Shown: positions 20,676-30,272 of the stretch, in pieces
Numbering within the stretch: the stretch's first letter is position 1
Layout of the letters: each line of letters opens with the position of its first letter
Assembly: GCA_947626565.1 (NCBI GenBank)
Contig: CANQSQ010000004.1
Location: 1-64,000 of the forward strand
DNA: 64,000 nucleotides
DNA from: an uncultured Bacilli bacterium
Lineage (GTDB): Bacteria > Bacillota_I > Bacilli_A > RF39 > UBA660
Direction: 5' to 3'
Notes under the pieces: model-generated
The model's database searches: none
The model's input: the letters and a program-made list of their open reading frames with translations, nothing else
What the model was told of the DNA's origin: nothing
Made by a program: the position numbers and the translations under genes

Positions 20676-21422
20676 ATGGAAGAAGCTAAAAAGACCTTTT
20701 TACAATATACCAAACCCTATTTACCTTTAGGGGAAAATATAGATTTAAAAATTAAACATACTTTTCGGGTCGTCTCTTTATGTGAAGCAATAGCTAAAAA
20801 GAAAAATCTATCTAAAGAAGAAATAGAAATTGCTAAATTATGTGGTATATTACACGATATAGCTAGATTTGAACAATATAAAAGATATCAAACTTTTTCT
20901 GATTTAAATAGTATTGATCATGGTGACTTAGGAGTAAAAATCTTAAAAGAAAATAATTTTATTCGTAAATTTATAAAAGATGACTCTCTAGATACTTTAA
21001 TATTTAAAACTATAAAGTATCATAATAAATATCAACTTCCCAAAAATTTAACGGCTCAAGAAAAATTATTTTGCAATATAGTACGTGATGCTGATAAAAT
21101 TGATATTTTATATTTATATACCATTAAAGATATTAAAATAGACGTTGAAAATGATATCTTTTCTGCTGAAATTATAGACCAATTAAAAAATGAATCAGTA
21201 ATAAATAGAGCAACTCTTAAAACTAAAGCTGATAGATTAGCTGTATCATTAGGTTTTCTTTTTGATATAGCCTTTAAAGAAAGTATGGCTATTTTAAAGG
21301 AAAAAGATTATCTTAATAAAGAAATAGATATTTATATGCAAGAAGATATTAATCCTAAATTAAAAGAACAACTAGAAGAAATAAGGACTATTATCAAAAA
21401 TTATATAGATAGGAGCTTATAA
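20676..21422 (+). CDS. HD-domain hydrolase
   Basis: [35 protein letters not shown]. Confidence 0.85.
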   Translation: MEEAKKTFLQYTKPYLPLGENIDLKIKHTFRVVSLCEAIAKKKNLSKEEIEIAKLCGILHDIARFEQYKRYQTFSDLNSIDHGDLGVKILKENNFIRKFIKDDSLDTLIFKTIKYHNKYQLPKNLTAQEKLFCNIVRDADKIDILYLYTIKDIKIDVENDIFSAEIIDQLKNESVINRATLKTKADRLAVSLGFLFDIAFKESMAILKEKDYLNKEIDIYMQEDINPKLKEQLEEIRTIIKNYIDRSL

Positions 21423-21423
21423 T

Positions 21424-23961
21424 ATGTTAGATAAAAAATATAATCATTTAGAAGTAGAAAAAGACAAATATGAGTATTGGAAAAGTAAAAATTATTTTGC
21501 TTCTGATACTAAAAGTAATAAGCAACCGTTTTGTATTGTTATTCCACCACCAAATGTTACTGGTAAACTTCATTTAGGTCATGCTTGGGATGTAACTTTA
21601 CAAGACATTATTATTCGTTATAAAAGAATGCAAGGCTATGACTGTTTATGGTTACCGGGTATGGATCATGCCGGCATTGCTACCCAAGCTAAGGTTGATA
21701 AACGTTTAAAAGACCAAGGCCTTAAACCTCGTGAAATGAAAAGGAAAGATTGGCTTCAAAAAGCTTGGGCTTGGAAAGAAGAATATGCTAATACTATTCA
21801 TGAACAATGGGCTAAAATGGGAATTTCTGTTGATTATGATAAAGAAAGATTTACTCTTGATGAAGGTCTAAATAGAGCTGTTAATGAAGTATTTATTAGA
21901 CTCTATGAAAAAGGTTTAATTTATCGTGGTGAAAAAATAATTAATTGGGATCCTGAACAAATGACAGCTCTTTCTAATGAAGAAGTTATTTATAAAGAAG
22001 ATAAAGGTGCTTTTTATCACTTAAAATATTTTATTGAAGGAACTACTGATTATCTAGAAGTCGCAACAACTCGTCCTGAAACTTTATTTGGTGATACTGC
22101 CGTAGCTGTTAATCCTAAAGATAAACGTTATAAACATTTAATTGGTAAAAATGTTATCTTGCCTATAGTAAATAAATTAATTCCCATCATTGGTGATGAA
22201 CATGCTGATCCTGAATTTGGTACCGGTGTCGTTAAAATAACTCCTGCTCATGATCCTAATGACTTTGAAGTAGGTAATCGTCATAATTTAGAAAGAATCG
22301 TAGTTATGAATCTTGATGCTACTATGAATGAAAAAGCTGGTATCTATCAAGATATGACTCGTGAAGAGTGTCGTCAAGCTTTAGTAAAAGATTTAAAAGA
22401 ACAAGGTTTATTAATAAAAATAAAAGAAATGACTCACTCAGTTGGTCATAGTGAACGTAGTGATGCCGTTGTAGAACCTTATCTATCTAAACAATGGTTT
22501 GTTAAAATGCGTCCTCTAGCTGACCGTGTTCTTAAAAATCAAAAAAATAAAGACACCAAAGTAAATTTTGTTCCTCCTCGTTATGAAAAAACAATGAACC
22601 ACTGGATGGAAATAACATATGACTGGTGTATTTCCCGTCAACTATGGTGGGGACATCGTATTCCTGCTTGGTATAAAGACGATGAAGTAAAGGTTCAAAT
22701 AACTTCTCCAGGTAAAGGTTGGAAACAAGATGAAGATGTTCTAGATACTTGGTTTTCCTCAGCCTTATGGCCATTTTCTACTTTAGGTTGGCCCGATAAT
22801 ACCGAACTTTTACAAAGATATTATCCTAATGACGTTTTAGTAACAGGTTATGATATCATTCCTTTTTGGGTTAATAGAATGACCTTTCAAGGTTTAGAAT
22901 TTACTGGTAAAAGACCCTTCAAAGACTGCTTAATTCATGGCCTTATTCGTGATAAAGAGGGACGTAAAATGTCTAAATCCTTAGGTAATGGTGTTGATCC
23001 TATGGATGTTATAGATACTTATGGAGCTGATTCTCTTCGTTATTTCTTAACCACCAATTCCGCTCCTGGAATGGACTTACGTTATGATGATGATAAAGTT
23101 AAATCTTCTTGGAATTTTATTAATAAATTATGGAATGCTTCTCGTTATGTTTTAATGAATATTGAAGATTTACAAGAACGAAAAATAGTCAAAAAAGAAT
23201 TAACCCTTTATGATAAATGGATTATGACTAAAAAGAATAATCTAATTAAAAATACTATTAAAAATATGGATAAATATAATTTTCATAATGTTGGTAATGA
23301 ACTTTATACCTTTATCTGGGAAGATTTCTGTGACTGGTATATTGAACTAACTAAAGCCAATATGACTATAACTACTAAAACCATTTTACTAGACACATTA
23401 ACAACTATCTTGCAATTACTTCATCCTTTCATGCCTTACGTTACAGAAGAAATATATCAAAAACTTCCTATTAAAGAAACTGAATCTATTATGATTTCTA
23501 CTTATCCAACATATAATAAGAAAGAAGTTTATAAAGAAGAAGCTCTTGAATTAGAAAAAGTTTTAGAAGATATTGTTGCTATACGTAATTTAAAAGCTAC
23601 CAACAAAATTACTAAGAAAGCTTTAGTAAATTTTGAATGTAGTGATCCTTCTTTAATTAATATCTATGCTTCTCAATTAAAAATAACCGAAGCTAATTTA
23701 ACTAGTGATGATCCTGATAATATGATTAGTACTAATTATAAATCAGCTAATATTAATATTACTTATTTCTTTGAAAGAGAAATAATTGACCTAAAAGCTC
23801 AAGAAGAAGAAATCACTAAATTAAAAGCTTCTATTAGTAGACGTCAAAAACTATTAGCTAATGAAAATTATATAAATAAAGCTCCCGCTAACATAGTGGA
23901 ACAAGATCGTCAAAAATTACAAGAAGAACAAGAAAAATTAGCTAACTTACTATCTAAATAA
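21424..23961 (+). CDS. valS: Valyl-tRNA synthetase
   Basis: [14 protein letters not shown] (HIGH), KMSKSLGNG (KMSKS), C-terminal coiled coil. Confidence 0.97.
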   Translation: MLDKKYNHLEVEKDKYEYWKSKNYFASDTKSNKQPFCIVIPPPNVTGKLHLGHAWDVTLQDIIIRYKRMQGYDCLWLPGMDHAGIATQAKVDKRLKDQGLKPREMKRKDWLQKAWAWKEEYANTIHEQWAKMGISVDYDKERFTLDEGLNRAVNEVFIRLYEKGLIYRGEKIINWDPEQMTALSNEEVIYKEDKGAFYHLKYFIEGTTDYLEVATTRPETLFGDTAVAVNPKDKRYKHLIGKNVILPIVNKLIPIIGDEHADPEFGTGVVKITPAHDPNDFEVGNRHNLERIVVMNLDATMNEKAGIYQDMTREECRQALVKDLKEQGLLIKIKEMTHSVGHSERSDAVVEPYLSKQWFVKMRPLADRVLKNQKNKDTKVNFVPPRYEKTMNHWMEITYDWCISRQLWWGHRIPAWYKDDEVKVQITSPGKGWKQDEDVLDTWFSSALWPFSTLGWPDNTELLQRYYPNDVLVTGYDIIPFWVNRMTFQGLEFTGKRPFKDCLIHGLIRDKEGRKMSKSLGNGVDPMDVIDTYGADSLRYFLTTNSAPGMDLRYDDDKVKSSWNFINKLWNASRYVLMNIEDLQERKIVKKELTLYDKWIMTKKNNLIKNTIKNMDKYNFHNVGNELYTFIWEDFCDWYIELTKANMTITTKTILLDTLTTILQLLHPFMPYVTEEIYQKLPIKETESIMISTYPTYNKKEVYKEEALELEKVLEDIVAIRNLKATNKITKKALVNFECSDPSLINIYASQLKITEANLTSDDPDNMISTNYKSANINITYFFEREIIDLKAQEEEITKLKASISRRQKLLANENYINKAPANIVEQDRQKLQEEQEKLANLLSK

Positions 23962-24069
23962 ATATTAAAAAGTATATTTGTATTATCTTGCAAATATACT
24001 TTTTTCATGTTCTTTTATAAATCGACATTTTTTATGAAAAAAAATTGGTACGCTAACAATGGTGATAAT

Positions 24070-24519
24070 ATGAAAAGAACAATAACTATAGGTTTTCTCT
24101 TTACTTTAATTGGTTGCATAATTGGTACTAAAATATATAAATATAATTATACTAGTCTTAACGAAGTTTTTGCGACTAATGATAATTTTTATTTTCTTCA
24201 AGAAGGTGTCTATGCTAATGAAGAAAATCTAACTAACGTCACCAAAAAAATAAATCCCAAAGTAGTTGATTATAATGACCATAAGTATTATGTTTATGTA
24301 GGCATTACCAAAGATGAACAAATAGCTGACCAATTAATAGAAATATATAAAGAAAAAGGTTTAAATCTTTATAAAAAAGTTAAACCTATAAATAATGAAG
24401 AGTTTTTAAATAATGTAGAACAATTTGATTTATTAATTAAAAACTCCAAAACAACAGATGAAATTCTTACAATCGAAGAAGTAATACTAGCTAATTATGA
24501 AGAAATAATAAAAAAATAA
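24070..24519 (+). CDS. Hypothetical secreted/membrane protein with SPOR-like segment
   Basis: N-terminal hydrophobic segment; YYVYVGITKDEQIADQLIEIYKEKGLNLYKK resembles SPOR repeats. Confidence 0.55.
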   Translation: MKRTITIGFLFTLIGCIIGTKIYKYNYTSLNEVFATNDNFYFLQEGVYANEENLTNVTKKINPKVVDYNDHKYYVYVGITKDEQIADQLIEIYKEKGLNLYKKVKPINNEEFLNNVEQFDLLIKNSKTTDEILTIEEVILANYEEIIKK

Positions 24520-24561
24520 GGAAAATGGTTTTTACACCGAATAATATAAATAGAGGTGTCT

Positions 24562-25251
24562 ATGAGTAACTACAAAATAAAAGATCTTCCCTTATTAGAA
24601 AGACCAAGAGAAAGATTAAAAGAAGTAGGGGTTAATAACTTAAGTGATAAAGAATTATTATCGATAGTTTTAAAAACAGGTACTAAAAATAAAAATGTAA
24701 CTGATTTAGCTTTAGATATTTTAACTAACTATGATTTAATTGCGATGAAAGATTTAACGATTAATAACTTAACTGCTATTAAAGGAATAGGGGAGGTAAA
24801 GGCTACTGAATTACTAGCTGCTATAGAATTAGGTAAAAGAATATATACCGCTAAAAAGGATTATTTAGTAACTTATCAAACTCCACAAGAGATTTGGCTT
24901 ACTTTTAAAAGCCTCTTTTATAATCAAAAACAAGAACTATTTTATTGCCTTTACCTAGATAACAAACAAAGACTAATCAGTAAAAAACTTCTTTTTATGG
25001 GTACCATTAATGGTAGTATTACTCATCCTAGAGAAATATTTAAAGAAGCTTATAAAGTAAGTGCTTCCAATATTATTTGTCTTCATAATCATCCATCTAA
25101 TGATATTACTCCCTCTAAAGAAGATATTGCCTTTACTCAAACTTTAATAAAAACAGGTAAAATTCAAGGTATACCTATAATAGATCATATTATAATTGGG
25201 GAAGATAATTTTTATAGTTTTTATGAACATAGTGATATTTTAAATCTTTGA
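24562..25251 (+). CDS. radC: RadC-family JAB-domain protein
   Basis: PRERLKEVG.NLSDKELLSIVLKTGTK, HNHPSNDITPSKEDIAFT (JAMM). Confidence 0.92.
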   Translation: MSNYKIKDLPLLERPRERLKEVGVNNLSDKELLSIVLKTGTKNKNVTDLALDILTNYDLIAMKDLTINNLTAIKGIGEVKATELLAAIELGKRIYTAKKDYLVTYQTPQEIWLTFKSLFYNQKQELFYCLYLDNKQRLISKKLLFMGTINGSITHPREIFKEAYKVSASNIICLHNHPSNDITPSKEDIAFTQTLIKTGKIQGIPIIDHIIIGEDNFYSFYEHSDILNL

Positions 25252-25302
25252 TTGTCGGAAAGAAAAAATTATATTATAATATAAAAATGAAATGGTGATA
25301 TT

Positions 25303-26097
25303 ATGTATAAAAGAAAAAAGAAAATAAATAATCGTTTAGTTATCACAATAACTTCTCTTGTTATTATAGGTTTAGTTATTATATCTGTTATGTTACAACG
25401 TACTTTTACTCCTGTAGAAGCTTTTTTTAAAGATATAGCTATTACTTGTAATAAGATAATTATGTATCCTTTTACCTGTCTAAATGCTGACAAAGATGAG
25501 AATCAAAATGAAAGTTATCTTATCCAAAAAAATGTCAATGCTTCTTTAGAAAAAGAAATAGCTGAACTAAAAGCTGCCTTAGAGTTAAATTCAACTTTAA
25601 CAGAGTATGATATTGAAAATGCCACTATTTTATCTCGTAATAAGAGTTATTGGTTTAATACTATTACCCTTGATAAAGGTTCATCATCAGGTATAAAAAA
25701 AGATATGGCCGTTATAACTAAAAATGGTCTTCTAGGTAAAATTAGTAAAGTCTCAAAAACCTCTAGTGAACTAAAACTAATTACTTCGGATGATATTAAT
25801 TTTAAAGTAAGTGTCGCTATTAAAACTAATGATACTGATAATTATGCTATTTTAAATGGTTATGATAAACAAACCGGTTTAATTAAAGTTACTGGAATTG
25901 ATAAAACAACCAATGTTAATAAAAATGATGTTGTAGTAACTAGTGGGTTAGGAGGACTTTTCCCTGGTGGTATATACATCGGTACAGTTGAAAAAATAGA
26001 AAGTGATAAATACAATCTTAGTAAAACCCTTTATATTAAGACTATGCAAGACTTTAATAATATCCATTATGTCACTATCCTAAAGGAGAAGAAATAA
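25303..26097 (+). CDS. mreC: Rod shape-determining protein MreC
   Basis: N-terminal TM, coiled coil, VVVTSGLGGLFPGGIYIGTVEKI. Confidence 0.88.
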   Translation: MYKRKKKINNRLVITITSLVIIGLVIISVMLQRTFTPVEAFFKDIAITCNKIIMYPFTCLNADKDENQNESYLIQKNVNASLEKEIAELKAALELNSTLTEYDIENATILSRNKSYWFNTITLDKGSSSGIKKDMAVITKNGLLGKISKVSKTSSELKLITSDDINFKVSVAIKTNDTDNYAILNGYDKQTGLIKVTGIDKTTNVNKNDVVVTSGLGGLFPGGIYIGTVEKIESDKYNLSKTLYIKTMQDFNNIHYVTILKEKK

Positions 26098-26098
26098 T

Positions 26099-26605
26099 AT
26101 GTTAGCTCTTATTTTATTAATTGTTTCCTTTATACTTGATGGTCTTCTTACCAATTTTTTGCCTTTCATGGTCGGGGACTTATCTCTTTTTACACCCTTA
26201 CTAACTTTAACCACTATCTTACTTATTTATCCTCTATATCGTAAAAAAGAGTCTAAATATTTTATTACCTTAATTATTACTGGTCTATTATATGATTTAT
26301 TTTATACTAACCTTTTATTTTTAAATGCTATTTTATTTTGTTTATGTGGTTTAATAATTAAATACTTATACAAAAACTTTGACTTTGATTTTTTTAAAAT
26401 CCTTCTTTTTACCATCCTCATAATTACTATCTACGAGACCACGACTGCCTTAATAATTATTTTATTTAATTTAGTACCTATGACCTTAACCAAATTACTT
26501 TATAAAATAGCTCACTCACTTCTTTTAAATGTTATATATGCTGAAATAATTTTCTTTATCATCAAGATTTTACCTTCTAAATATAAACATATTTCTATTA
26601 ATTAG
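26099..26605 (+). CDS. mreD: Rod shape-determining protein MreD
   Basis: Polytopic 168-aa protein directly after mreC. Confidence 0.75.
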   Translation: MLALILLIVSFILDGLLTNFLPFMVGDLSLFTPLLTLTTILLIYPLYRKKESKYFITLIITGLLYDLFYTNLLFLNAILFCLCGLIIKYLYKNFDFDFFKILLFTILIITIYETTTALIIILFNLVPMTLTKLLYKIAHSLLLNVIYAEIIFFIIKILPSKYKHISIN

Positions 26606-26649
26606 TCTTTTTTTTCTTTTTCTGCATATCCTTTAGTAAAGGAGAAATT

Positions 26650-27225
26650 ATGATGCAGAGAAAAACACTAAAGAAAAAACTAGTTTTAAAGAAAAATGTT
26701 CGTAACTTTATTAGTCGCGTTTTACTAACTATTATTATTTTTTTGGTTGGTCTTATAACTATTAAACAATACCCTCATATCAAAACCACAATTATTAATA
26801 ACGTCTATGAAAAAAGTTTTAAATTTACCAAAATTAAGAATTTTTATCAAAAATATTTTGGTAATATTTTATCTGTTAATTCCCTAACTCCTGAAGAACA
26901 ACCTGTTTTTAATGAAAAAATAACTTATACTAAAATAACTCCTTTTAAGGATGGGGTAGAATTAACGGTTACTAAAAATTATATGGTTCCCATCTTAGAA
27001 AGTGGAATAGTAATATACATTGGTGAAAAAGAATCGTATGGTTCCACTATTATTATTGAACAAATTGATGGTATTGATGTGTCATATTCTAATGTAAATG
27101 TTTCTAATTACAAATTATATGACTATGTTGAAAAGGGAAAGCTATTAGGGGAAACAAAATCTGATAAACTTTATTTAATTTTTCAAAAAAATGGAGAATA
27201 TTTAGATTATAAAAAATATCTTTAA
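26650..27225 (+). CDS. SpoIVFA-like membrane protein with degenerate M23/LytM domain
   Basis: N-terminal TM, IVIYIGEKESYGSTIIIEQIDGIDVSYSNV...GETK; immediately upstream of the SpoIVFB-like gene and downstream of mreCD. Confidence 0.65.
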   Translation: MMQRKTLKKKLVLKKNVRNFISRVLLTIIIFLVGLITIKQYPHIKTTIINNVYEKSFKFTKIKNFYQKYFGNILSVNSLTPEEQPVFNEKITYTKITPFKDGVELTVTKNYMVPILESGIVIYIGEKESYGSTIIIEQIDGIDVSYSNVNVSNYKLYDYVEKGKLLGETKSDKLYLIFQKNGEYLDYKKYL

Positions 27226-27955
27226 CTATTTTGAAGTAAACATTTTTGTTTACTTTTTTGCTTTAATAGCTATCTTTACGGCTTCCTTTATCCCTTTTTT
27301 TATTATTAGTTTTTTAATAATTATTCATGAAACAGGTCACTTCTTTATTGCTAAACTTTTTCATGTCGAAGTATATAAAATCTATCTATATCCCTTAGGA
27401 GGAATTTCTAAGTTCAATATGAATCAAAATATTCCTCTTCCTCAAGAATTTCTTATTTTAATAGCGGGACCTATATTTCAATACCTAGCTTATTTTCTGT
27501 TACAATGCTTTTTAAGTAACTATATAGACATGATTAAAGTCTATCATTACAGTATTTTATTTTTTAATCTTTTACCCATTTATCCTTTGGATGGCGGAAA
27601 ATTAATTAATCTCTTTTTTTCCACTTTTTTAACTTTTAAATTAAGTTTTTATATGAGTATTTTCGTAAGTATTAGTGTCTTAATAATATTAATTATTTTA
27701 ACGCCTCATTATAATTTAAATTTTCTTTTTGTTATTATATTCTTACTTATAAAAATAATTAAAGAATATCGTCTTTTAGATTATCAATATCAAAAATTTC
27801 TTCTCGAAAGATATCTTCATCCGTCTCTTTATAAAAAAACGAAATTAATAAATAATGTTAATAATTTTTATCGAGATAAAAAACATTTAGTAAAAATTGC
27901 TGATAATTATATGTGGGAAGAAGATTTTTTAAATAAAATGTACAAAAAATGTTGA
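27206..27955 (+). CDS. SpoIVFB-like site-2 protease (intramembrane metalloprotease); start codon non-canonical/uncertain
   Basis: The same open frame as the listed 27419 ORF continues upstream to 27206 and encodes SFLIIIHETGHFFIAKLFHVEVYKIYLYPLGGISKF, then FNLLPIYPLDGGKL; no ATG/GTG/TTG between 27206 and 27419. Confidence 0.75.
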   Translation: MIKNIFNYFEVNIFVYFFALIAIFTASFIPFFIISFLIIIHETGHFFIAKLFHVEVYKIYLYPLGGISKFNMNQNIPLPQEFLILIAGPIFQYLAYFLLQCFLSNYIDMIKVYHYSILFFNLLPIYPLDGGKLINLFFSTFLTFKLSFYMSIFVSISVLIILIILTPHYNLNFLFVIIFLLIKIIKEYRLLDYQYQKFLLERYLHPSLYKKTKLINNVNNFYRDKKHLVKIADNYMWEEDFLNKMYKKC

Positions 27956-28013
27956 CTTTAAAAATATTGCTATGCTATAATCTTATTACTGGCTGGTTGA
28001 AACAGTTAGTTAT

Positions 28014-28089
28014 GGGGCATTAGCTCAGCTGGGAGAGCGCCACGTTTGCACCGTGGAGGTCAGCGGTTCGATCCCGCTATGCTCCACCA
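28014..28089 (+). tRNA. tRNA-Ala (TGC)
   Basis: 76-nt cloverleaf incl. encoded CCA; anticodon stem-loop CCACG-TTTGCAC-CGTGG; TTCGATCC T-loop. Confidence 0.97.
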
Positions 28090-28100
28090 TATAGTAATTA

Positions 28101-28122
28101 ACGTTGAAAAATCAACGTTTTT
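28101..28122 (+). terminator. Terminator after tRNA-Ala
   Basis: aacgttgaaaaatcaacgttttt. Confidence 0.75.
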
Positions 28123-28130
28123 ATTTTCTT

Positions 28131-28152
28131 AGGACAACTTTAGGACAACTTT
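28131..28152. repeat. Tandem AGGACAACTTT x2
   Basis: cttAGGACAACTTTAGGACAACTTTttt. Confidence 0.85.
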
Positions 28153-28181
28153 TTAACTCCTTTCTTACTTTTCATTATAAA

Positions 28182-28312
28182 TTATAAGTTGTCTAGTAAA
28201 TCAACAACTTCATCCTGAATAGTAGGGAATAAGTGCATATATAATTGTTTAATGCTTTCTACATAATTATTTAAAATATCTTCTTTTTCTTTTTCCTCTA
28301 TAATAAAATCAC
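28182..28312 (-). pseudogene. Short C-terminal remnant of a protein, possibly an integrase
   Basis: Minus-strand open frame ...SDFIIEEKEKEDILNNYVESIKQLYMHLFPTIQDEVVDLLDNL* with no start, next to tRNA-Ala and the tandem repeat. Confidence 0.3.
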
Positions 28313-28485
28313 TCTATTTATTTTTATTGAGTGCTTTGTTTATAATTTATTTAAAGTAGATTGGATATATTCAGCATTTTTATATGAAGTAAGTAGTAAA
28401 AAAAATTCATAAAATTATTTACTTTTTTTTTAAATATGATATATTAATATTAGAATGATGTTAAAGCAATAGTTTCATTTCATTC

Positions 28486-28513
28486 TTGACATTTTAAAAA
28501 AAATGTATATAAT
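28486..28513 (+). promoter_or_regulatory. Strong promoter for a short non-coding transcript
   Basis: TTGACA-N16-TATAAT; no plus-strand ORF follows. Confidence 0.7.
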
Positions 28514-28519
28514 AAACGT

Positions 28520-28665
28520 ACATTAAAAAAATGTATTTATTTTATGAATTATCATAAAATAAAAAAGAGATATATCTATTTTCTTTGGTAGATACTTCTC
28601 TGTTCAATTAATTGTTTAATTGTTGCGAAAAGTACCAATCGTTAGCTAATAGGTACTTTTCTTTT
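28520..28665 (+). ncRNA. Candidate antisense RNA of a type I toxin-antitoxin locus
   Basis: From the TTGACA/TATAAT promoter to the shared terminator AAAAGTACC-N15-GGTACTTTTCTTTT; convergent to the toxin ORF. Confidence 0.5.
28628..28664. terminator. Bidirectional terminator shared by toxin mRNA and antisense RNA
   Basis: AAAAGTACC aatcgttagctaata GGTACTTTT with T-rich flanks. Confidence 0.75.
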
Positions 28666-28732
28666 AGTTCTTTTGTTTTATCACAATGATTGTTAATAAA
28701 ACTATAAAAGCAAATGCTGTTAATAGTTCCAT
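28664..28732 (-). CDS. Candidate type I toxin peptide MELLTAFAFIVLLTIIVIKQKN
   Basis: 22-aa hydrophobic ORF with charged C-terminus, SD AAGGAG upstream, followed by the hairpin terminator. Confidence 0.6.
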   Translation of the reverse strand: MELLTAFAFIVLLTIIVIKQKN

Positions 28733-29096
28733 TATGGCTCCTTATGTAATAATTCGTTGAACATCACCTCCATTCTCTTTAATATTGAAAAAATCTTTAT
28801 TAAATTGAACAGAGGAAAGTACCTACAATAGAATATATCTCGCTTTTAACAGTAACATATATATAAAATAAATTCAATTAGTTTAAATAATTTCTTCCAA
28901 AAACTTCTCTAAATTCTTCTTTAGTTTAGTTGTAATATTTCATAAAGGTAGTTTGAGCTATCTTTTTTTATTTTGTTTATTTTACCTTTCTAAATATAAC
29001 TAAAATTATTTGACTGTCAAATATTTTTAATTACTAAAAAATAATACTATGATAAATTAACTTATGATATACTTCAATCATAGTAGGAGGGTACCT

Positions 29097-30233
29097 ATGA
29101 TTTATTTAATAACATTACTGTTTATCGCTATTTTACCTGTAGCTGTCATTTGTCGATACGCATATAATAAAGATAAAAACAAAGAACCACTTTCAATGTT
29201 AATTAAATTATTAATTTATGGAGTAGTTTCTTGTTTCTTAGTATTAATTATTTCTGCCATCCTGGGAGAAATTTTTCCACTCTTTAATAGAGAACTAAGA
29301 TTTATGAGTTTAGCGGAAAAAGTATTATATGCCTTTATTTACGTTGCTTTAGTAGAAGAGTTTTGTAAATGGATATTTGTTTACACTAAAGGTTATAAAA
29401 GTGAACATTTTGATCAATTATACGATATAATTGTTTATTCAATTTTTGTCTCCTTAGGTTTTGCTGTTTTTGAAAATATTTTGTATGTCGTACTTCAAGG
29501 AAATATTACCGTAGGTATAATAAGAGCTATTTCAGCTGTTCCTGGACATGCTTGTGATGCTATTTTCATGGGTTATTATTTATCTTTAGCTAAGTTATAT
29601 TCTAGGCAAAATAATAAAACTTTAGAAAATAGAAATATAGCTTTTAGTATCTTTGTTCCAACTATATTACATGGTGTCTATGACTTTTGTATAATGGCTG
29701 ATGCCGGCATCTTTGTTCTTGCTTTCCTTTTATTTATTATTTTCCTATATAATATTTCTATAAAGAAATTAAAACTAGTTGCGGAAAATTCCATTGACCT
29801 TAATCCAGTTAATGTCTTTTGTCCTCAATGTGGTCATCAGATGATAAATAATCACTGTCCTAATTGTAATTATCAATTAAATGGACCTATGCCTGTCAAT
29901 AATCAAGCACCAAGTCCTAATAACTATCCAATGAATAATTACAATCAAGCACCAATTCCTAATAACTATCCAATGAATAATTATAATCAAGCACCTAATC
30001 CTAATAACTATCCAATGAATAATTATAATCAAGCACCTAATCCTAATAACTATCCAATGAATAATTATAATCAAGCACCTAATCCTAATAATTATTCAAT
30101 GAATACTTATAACCAAGAACCTAATCCTAACAACTATCCAATGAACAACTATAATCAAGCACCAAATCCTAATAACTATCCAATGAATAATTATAACCAA
30201 ACACCAGATGCTAATAACTATAATCAAAATTAG
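29097..30233 (+). CDS. PrsW-family intramembrane protease with zinc ribbon and C-terminal NYNQAPNPNNYPMN repeats
   Basis: VALVEEFCKW (EExxK), VPGHACDAIFMGYY, LHGVYDF; CPQCGHQMINNHCPNC; SD taggaggg before ATG 29097. Confidence 0.82.
   Translation: MIYLITLLFIAILPVAVICRYAYNKDKNKEPLSMLIKLLIYGVVSCFLVLIISAILGEIFPLFNRELRFMSLAEKVLYAFIYVALVEEFCKWIFVYTKGYKSEHFDQLYDIIVYSIFVSLGFAVFENILYVVLQGNITVGIIRAISAVPGHACDAIFMGYYLSLAKLYSRQNNKTLENRNIAFSIFVPTILHGVYDFCIMADAGIFVLAFLLFIIFLYNISIKKLKLVAENSIDLNPVNVFCPQCGHQMINNHCPNCNYQLNGPMPVNNQAPSPNNYPMNNYNQAPIPNNYPMNNYNQAPNPNNYPMNNYNQAPNPNNYPMNNYNQAPNPNNYSMNTYNQEPNPNNYPMNNYNQAPNPNNYPMNNYNQTPDANNYNQN
29900..30215 (+). repeat. 42-bp (14-aa) tandem coding repeats
   Basis: aattataatcaagcacctaatcctaataactatccaatgaat repeated about 7 times. 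Confidence 0.9.
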
Positions 30234-30237
30234 TCTA

Positions 30238-30272
30238 AAAAAAACGCTTTGAAAATTTTCAAAACGTTTTTT
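30238..30272. terminator. Bidirectional terminator
   Basis: aaaacgctttgaaaattttcaaaacgttttt. Confidence 0.65.

Noticed and set aside
25252-25259. TTGTCGGA near mreC as a Spo0A box
   Set aside because: Single imperfect match without a tandem partner; expected by chance in AT-rich DNA.
28339-28410. Possible 23-aa minus-strand ORF (LLTSYKNAEYIQSTLNKL) upstream of the toxin-like locus
   Set aside because: The A-run length puts the apparent ATG out of frame and there is no SD; probably decayed sequence.
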